A stretch of DNA of 9,094 nt from Chitinophagaceae bacterium (lineage in GTDB: Bacteria > Bacteroidota > Bacteroidia > Chitinophagales > Chitinophagaceae), in assembly GCA_016786965.1 (NCBI GenBank), contig JAEUVL010000033.1:1-9094 (forward strand), read 5' to 3'. Under the pieces are notes generated by a model, which searched no databases, was not told where the DNA came from, and saw only the letters and a program-made list of their open reading frames with translations. Below are positions 6,165-9,094 of this stretch, one piece after another (the stretch's first letter is position 1; the number at the start of each line of letters is the position of its first letter). A program made the translations under genes and the position numbers.

Positions 6165-7184
6165 ATGTTTGGTATCAATTTCATCAAGTTCGACTCGATG
6201 ACCTATGTAGTAAAATTTAAAAATGGGAAAGTAGTAAAAGAAGGCCGTGGTTTATCTTTCTTTTATTATGCCCCCACTACCTCCATCTCAGCCATTCCGG
6301 TAGGAAGTAATAACCTCCCTTTTATTTTTAGCGAGACAACAAAGGATTATCAAACAGTAAATATACAGGGACAGATCACTTATAAGATCGGCAACCCCAA
6401 GCAACTGGCAGACATGCTCGATTTTACGGTGAACAGTAACGGCGTTTATAAAAAAGATGATACAGAAAAACTGAACCAGACCATAGTGAACGAAGCCCAG
6501 ACCGCCACCTCCTCCTTTATACACGGACTGGGATTAAAAGAAGCCATCCGCTCTGCCAAACTTATCGAAACAGAGATCACCGAAGGATTAAAAATATCAA
6601 AAGCCATCACCATGCTTGGCATTGAGATACTAGGCATCAATATACTGGGCATCCGGGCCACACCAGAAATGGAAAGAGCGTTGGAAACAGAAACCAGGGA
6701 ACAACTGCAGCAGGAAGCAGACCATGCCATTTATGAACGCCGAAACTTTGCTGTAGAGCAGGAAAGAAAGATCAAAGAAAGCGAATTGAATACCGAGATA
6801 GCGGTAGAGGAAAAGAAAAAACAGATCGCAGAAAAACAAACCGAAACCGAAATACAGCAGGCAGAAAGCGACCGTAAACTAAGAGAAATAAAAGTACAGG
6901 CCGATATTGCCGTGGAGAACCAGCGGAAACAACTCATTGAGCAAAAAGCCGCCAACGACCGAAAAGATGCCGAAACACAAGGCTATGTACTCGAAACCAC
7001 ATTAAAGCCTTATAAAGAACTCGACTGGAAAATACTGACCGCCTTAAATAACAACTCCGACCCAAGGCATAACATCGCCCTTGCCTTCAGGGAACTGGCA
7101 GAAAATGCGGGCAAGATCGGCACCCTTAATATAAGTCCTGAATTACTCGATACACTCTTAAACGAAAAGAAGGATAAGAAATGA
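6165..7184 (+). CDS. SPFH/band-7 domain protein with coiled coil
   Basis: A 339-residue SPFH (stomatin/prohibitin/flotillin) protein, a family that forms oligomeric scaffolds on membranes. The N-terminal part (about 10-185) is the band-7 domain: TYVVKFKNGKVVKEGRGLSF, the YYAPTTSISAIPVG stretch, and the end LGIEILGINILGIRATPEME. Residues about 180-285 are a highly charged coiled coil in which TEIAVEEKKKQI (210-221) recurs as ADIAVENQRKQL (246-257). A short C-terminal region ends in basic KKDKK. There is no N-terminal membrane segment, and the upstream frame is closed by a TAA at 6114-6116 with no start codon between, so membrane contact would have to be peripheral or through a partner. Its stop overlaps the start of the NAD-kinase-like gene by 4 bp, so the two are almost surely made together. 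The exact function is unknown. Confidence 0.88.
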   Translation: MFGINFIKFDSMTYVVKFKNGKVVKEGRGLSFFYYAPTTSISAIPVGSNNLPFIFSETTKDYQTVNIQGQITYKIGNPKQLADMLDFTVNSNGVYKKDDTEKLNQTIVNEAQTATSSFIHGLGLKEAIRSAKLIETEITEGLKISKAITMLGIEILGINILGIRATPEMERALETETREQLQQEADHAIYERRNFAVEQERKIKESELNTEIAVEEKKKQIAEKQTETEIQQAESDRKLREIKVQADIAVENQRKQLIEQKAANDRKDAETQGYVLETTLKPYKELDWKILTALNNNSDPRHNIALAFRELAENAGKIGTLNISPELLDTLLNEKKDKK

Positions 7185-8101
7185 GTATTGAGTATGCGAT
7201 CATCGTAAAAAATAAAACGAGGCTTGAAACACTGATCGAACGTTTCAATACAAAGGCCCAGGCAAAGTTTTATATTGAGCGGTCCGGCGGTGATTTCGCA
7301 GATTATGAAAAAGAACATGAAACTTTTCAGCAGTCCCTTTCCAATGTTCAGCGAACACTCTCCAAAGTTGTAAAAAACAAGATCATTGAAAGAAGTTTCC
7401 TTCCCTCCTTTTTATTTAATGCCAACCAGGTGGTCGTTACTGTTGGGCAGGATGGTCTCGTGGCAAATGCCGCCAAGTATGTAAACGAGATCCCTATTGT
7501 AGCTGTAAACCCTGATAAAGAAAGGTATGACGGGGTACTGCTCCCCTTCGAACCGGGTAATTTTATCGCTGCCATAGAAAAAGTAATGGCCGATAATTAC
7601 AGGTCCCGGCTCACTCCTTTTGCAGAAGCAAAGCTGAATGACGGCCAAAGGCTGCTTGCTTTTAACGATCTGTTCCTGGGTGTCACTTCACATGTTTCTG
7701 CCAGGTACAAGATCACTTATAAAGGTAAAACGGAGGAACACTCCTCCTCCGGTATCATTGTATCCACTCCTGCCGGTTCCACCGGCTGGCTTAGTTCTGT
7801 CTTCAATATGAGCTTTGGTATTCATCACTTTTTAGACAGGAACAGTACTAAGAAAACAAAAGTGAAACTACTGGACAACCAGTTGATGTTTGCCGTCAGG
7901 GAACCTTTTGCCAGTAAAAGAACACAAACAGGCTTAACGGCTGGTTTTATTACCGCTGATTCAAAGCTTATCATCGAATCACTGATGCCGGTGAACGGGA
8001 TCATCTTTTCAGATGGCATTGAATCCGATTTTCTCAAATTCAATGCCGGGGCCATTGCCACTATCAGTACTGCAAAAGAAAAAGCAAACCTGGTGATCTA
8101 A
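7181..8101 (+). CDS. Divergent NAD-kinase-like protein
   Basis: A 306-residue protein of the NAD kinase/diacylglycerol kinase-like superfamily. NAD kinases phosphorylate NAD to NADP. Visible motifs are VVVTVGQDGLVANAAKY (about 84-100), where the GGDG loop is GQDG with the catalytic-type Asp91 kept; VNPDKERYDGVLL (109-121), which resembles the mitochondrial NADK2-type VN-DPERSEG loop; FND (161-163) at the NE site; and SSGIIVSTPAGSTGW (189-203), matching the NAD-kinase STPTGSTAY loop; then IIFSDGIES near the C-terminus. An unusual 80-residue N-terminal region precedes the GQDG motif. It overlaps the SPFH gene by ATGA, pointing to translational coupling and a joint role. The changed GGDG loop leaves open whether it is an active NAD kinase, a kinase for another substrate, or an NAD(P)-binding sensor. 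I expect the cell's housekeeping NAD kinase to be encoded elsewhere. Confidence 0.82.
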   Translation: MSIEYAIIVKNKTRLETLIERFNTKAQAKFYIERSGGDFADYEKEHETFQQSLSNVQRTLSKVVKNKIIERSFLPSFLFNANQVVVTVGQDGLVANAAKYVNEIPIVAVNPDKERYDGVLLPFEPGNFIAAIEKVMADNYRSRLTPFAEAKLNDGQRLLAFNDLFLGVTSHVSARYKITYKGKTEEHSSSGIIVSTPAGSTGWLSSVFNMSFGIHHFLDRNSTKKTKVKLLDNQLMFAVREPFASKRTQTGLTAGFITADSKLIIESLMPVNGIIFSDGIESDFLKFNAGAIATISTAKEKANLVI

Positions 8102-8138
8102 AGGTTGTTATCTGAGCTTATCTTCCCTTCTACAAAAT

Positions 8139-8167
8139 AAAAACCCCAGCACCATACCGGGGTTTTA
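8139..8167. terminator. Bidirectional terminator between convergent genes
   Basis: AAAACCCC (8140-8147) pairs with GGGGTTTT (8159-8166) around an 11-nt loop, giving an A-run on the left and a T-run on the right. It can end transcription from the NAD-kinase-like gene on the plus strand and from the T9SS gene on the minus strand. Confidence 0.8.
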
Positions 8168-8188
8168 GCTGGATAAGGGTTTGATTGT

Positions 8189-9094
8189 TTAATTAAGAAT
8201 GATCTTTCTTGTTTGCTGCTTTCCATCCGCACTTACAATGATGACCAGGTAGCCTCCCCGTGGCAGGCCGGACACATCCAGTTCCATCCTGTTATTGACC
8301 ACCAGTTGCTTCCTGATATGCTTGCCCATGAGGTCAGAAATGATCACTTGCTTTTGCAGCCCTTTATCATTATCCGCCACATAGATCGTCAGCAGGTTTT
8401 TCGCCGGGTTAGGGTATACGAGGAAATAATCCTTACCCATTTTAGTGAAGCGTTCCAGTTCATCCGCACTCCTGTTTACCAGGCTGGCCATATCCGGATC
8501 AGTAATGCCCTTCAGATATTCGTTGGATTGCCGCGCCGTTATAGTAGTATCACAATCGCCGGAACGAACTTTCAATGTGGAACCTAACTGAGCGGTAAAC
8601 CCTCCATTGATAGATACCACACCACCAGCCTGCAGCGTAACGATCGATCCTGTAACCCCATTGCCTGTCAATGTCACTGTTGTACCACTGCCCGCCACCG
8701 TAATTGTATTCGCCGCTTTATAATGTTTCGAAAACACCAGCGGGAAAGTTACATTCTGTATCACCAGGTCGCTGGCACAGTTGCAACTGTCAGTCAGTAT
8801 AAAAGGACTGGTATAAGCCAGCATAGTACCGCTTCGGTTATCTGTCCATACAGGATAAACTACATTATCGTAAGATGATATACCCAGGTAATCACCAAAA
8901 TAGCCACCGGTACCTACATTTGGAGTAAAAGCCACATCACTTACTCTGAAGTCGATCCAGTTGGCGCCGCCATTGCAGGAGGTTGCCACCCATGCCTCCA
9001 CCTGTGTGGAAGAAACATTGCGGTCATCATAAAAGATCACATTGAGTGTACCGGTCTTGGGGTCGCAGGTGATCCATCCGAAATAATGTTTTTT
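8189..9094 (-). CDS. Secreted beta-propeller protein with T9SS sorting domain (5' end outside window)
   Basis: On the minus strand the frame is open from the window edge to a TAA at 8189-8191, giving 301 visible residues; the N-terminus, including any signal peptide, lies beyond 9094. The first part (DPKTGTLNVIFYDDR, an Asp-box-like SCNGGANW, then GDYLGI and VWTDNRSG) resembles BNR/sialidase-type beta-propeller blades. A cysteine pair (CNC) marks the linker. The next region, ending GGFTAQLGSTLKV, resembles the beta-strand module common before sorting domains in Bacteroidota surface proteins. The last 79 residues are a type A T9SS C-terminal domain: VYPNPAKN, VIISDLMGK, LDVSGLPRGGYLV and a final basic-hydrophobic KIILN. 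It should be exported and then secreted or attached to the cell surface. The substrate is unknown; a sialidase activity should not be assumed from the propeller alone. A GTG at 9038-9040 is internal, not the start. Confidence 0.88.
   Translation of the reverse strand, partial: KKHYFGWITCDPKTGTLNVIFYDDRNVSSTQVEAWVATSCNGGANWIDFRVSDVAFTPNVGTGGYFGDYLGISSYDNVVYPVWTDNRSGTMLAYTSPFILTDSCNCASDLVIQNVTFPLVFSKHYKAANTITVAGSGTTVTLTGNGVTGSIVTLQAGGVVSINGGFTAQLGSTLKVRSGDCDTTITARQSNEYLKGITDPDMASLVNRSADELERFTKMGKDYFLVYPNPAKNLLTIYVADNDKGLQKQVIISDLMGKHIRKQLVVNNRMELDVSGLPRGGYLVIIVSADGKQQTRKIILN

Noticed and set aside
8213..8587. Plus-strand open frame of 124 codons opposite the T9SS gene
   Set aside because: It is a shadow of the minus-strand gene, whose T9SS sorting domain and strand motifs are unmistakable.
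9038..9040. GTG as the start codon of the minus-strand T9SS gene
   Set aside because: The frame stays open and propeller-like for 18 more residues to the window edge, and a secreted protein needs an N-terminal signal peptide, so the true start is outside the window.

Overview
The window looks like a chromosomal segment from a member of the Bacteroidota, most likely the Chitinophagaceae or a close relative. The reasons are a C-terminal type IX secretion (T9SS) sorting domain, A-rich gene leaders with no clear Shine-Dalgarno, one exact Bacteroidota -7 promoter box (TAGCTTTG) and protein variants typical of that group. This is inferred from sequence character; no database was searched.

Layout, left to right. 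Positions 1-583 hold the last codons of an unidentified gene, directly followed by a small two-helix membrane protein that resembles an anti-sigma factor. A strong terminator ends this unit. Positions 803-2161 encode a cystathionine beta-synthase with paired CBS domains. A 501-bp gene-free stretch follows, with an unusual cluster of CCAA/GTCCAA repeats and a perfect 12-bp hairpin with a GCAA loop. Positions 2663-3475 encode a BtuF-like metal/cobalamin receptor with no signal peptide. Its 3' end runs into 7-bp-periodic repeats that form an inverted repeat. Positions 3576-4688 encode a protein that matches no family I recognise but carries the ordered motifs of a kinase-like (APH/protein-kinase-like) fold. 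Positions 4834-5901 encode class II fructose-bisphosphate aldolase, closed by a textbook terminator. Positions 6165-8101 are a two-gene operon with a 4-bp ATGA overlap: an SPFH/band-7 protein with a long coiled coil, and a divergent NAD-kinase-like protein. A bidirectional terminator separates it from a convergent, incomplete gene (8189 to the window end) for a secreted beta-propeller protein with a T9SS sorting domain.

Most of the window is ordinary metabolism: transsulfuration, glycolysis and secretion. The parts most worth a second look are the coupled SPFH + NAD-kinase-like pair, the uncharacterised kinase-like protein, and the heptamer-periodic intergenic repeats on both sides of the BtuF-like gene. 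I see no transposase, integrase, tRNA, rRNA, CRISPR array or attachment site.
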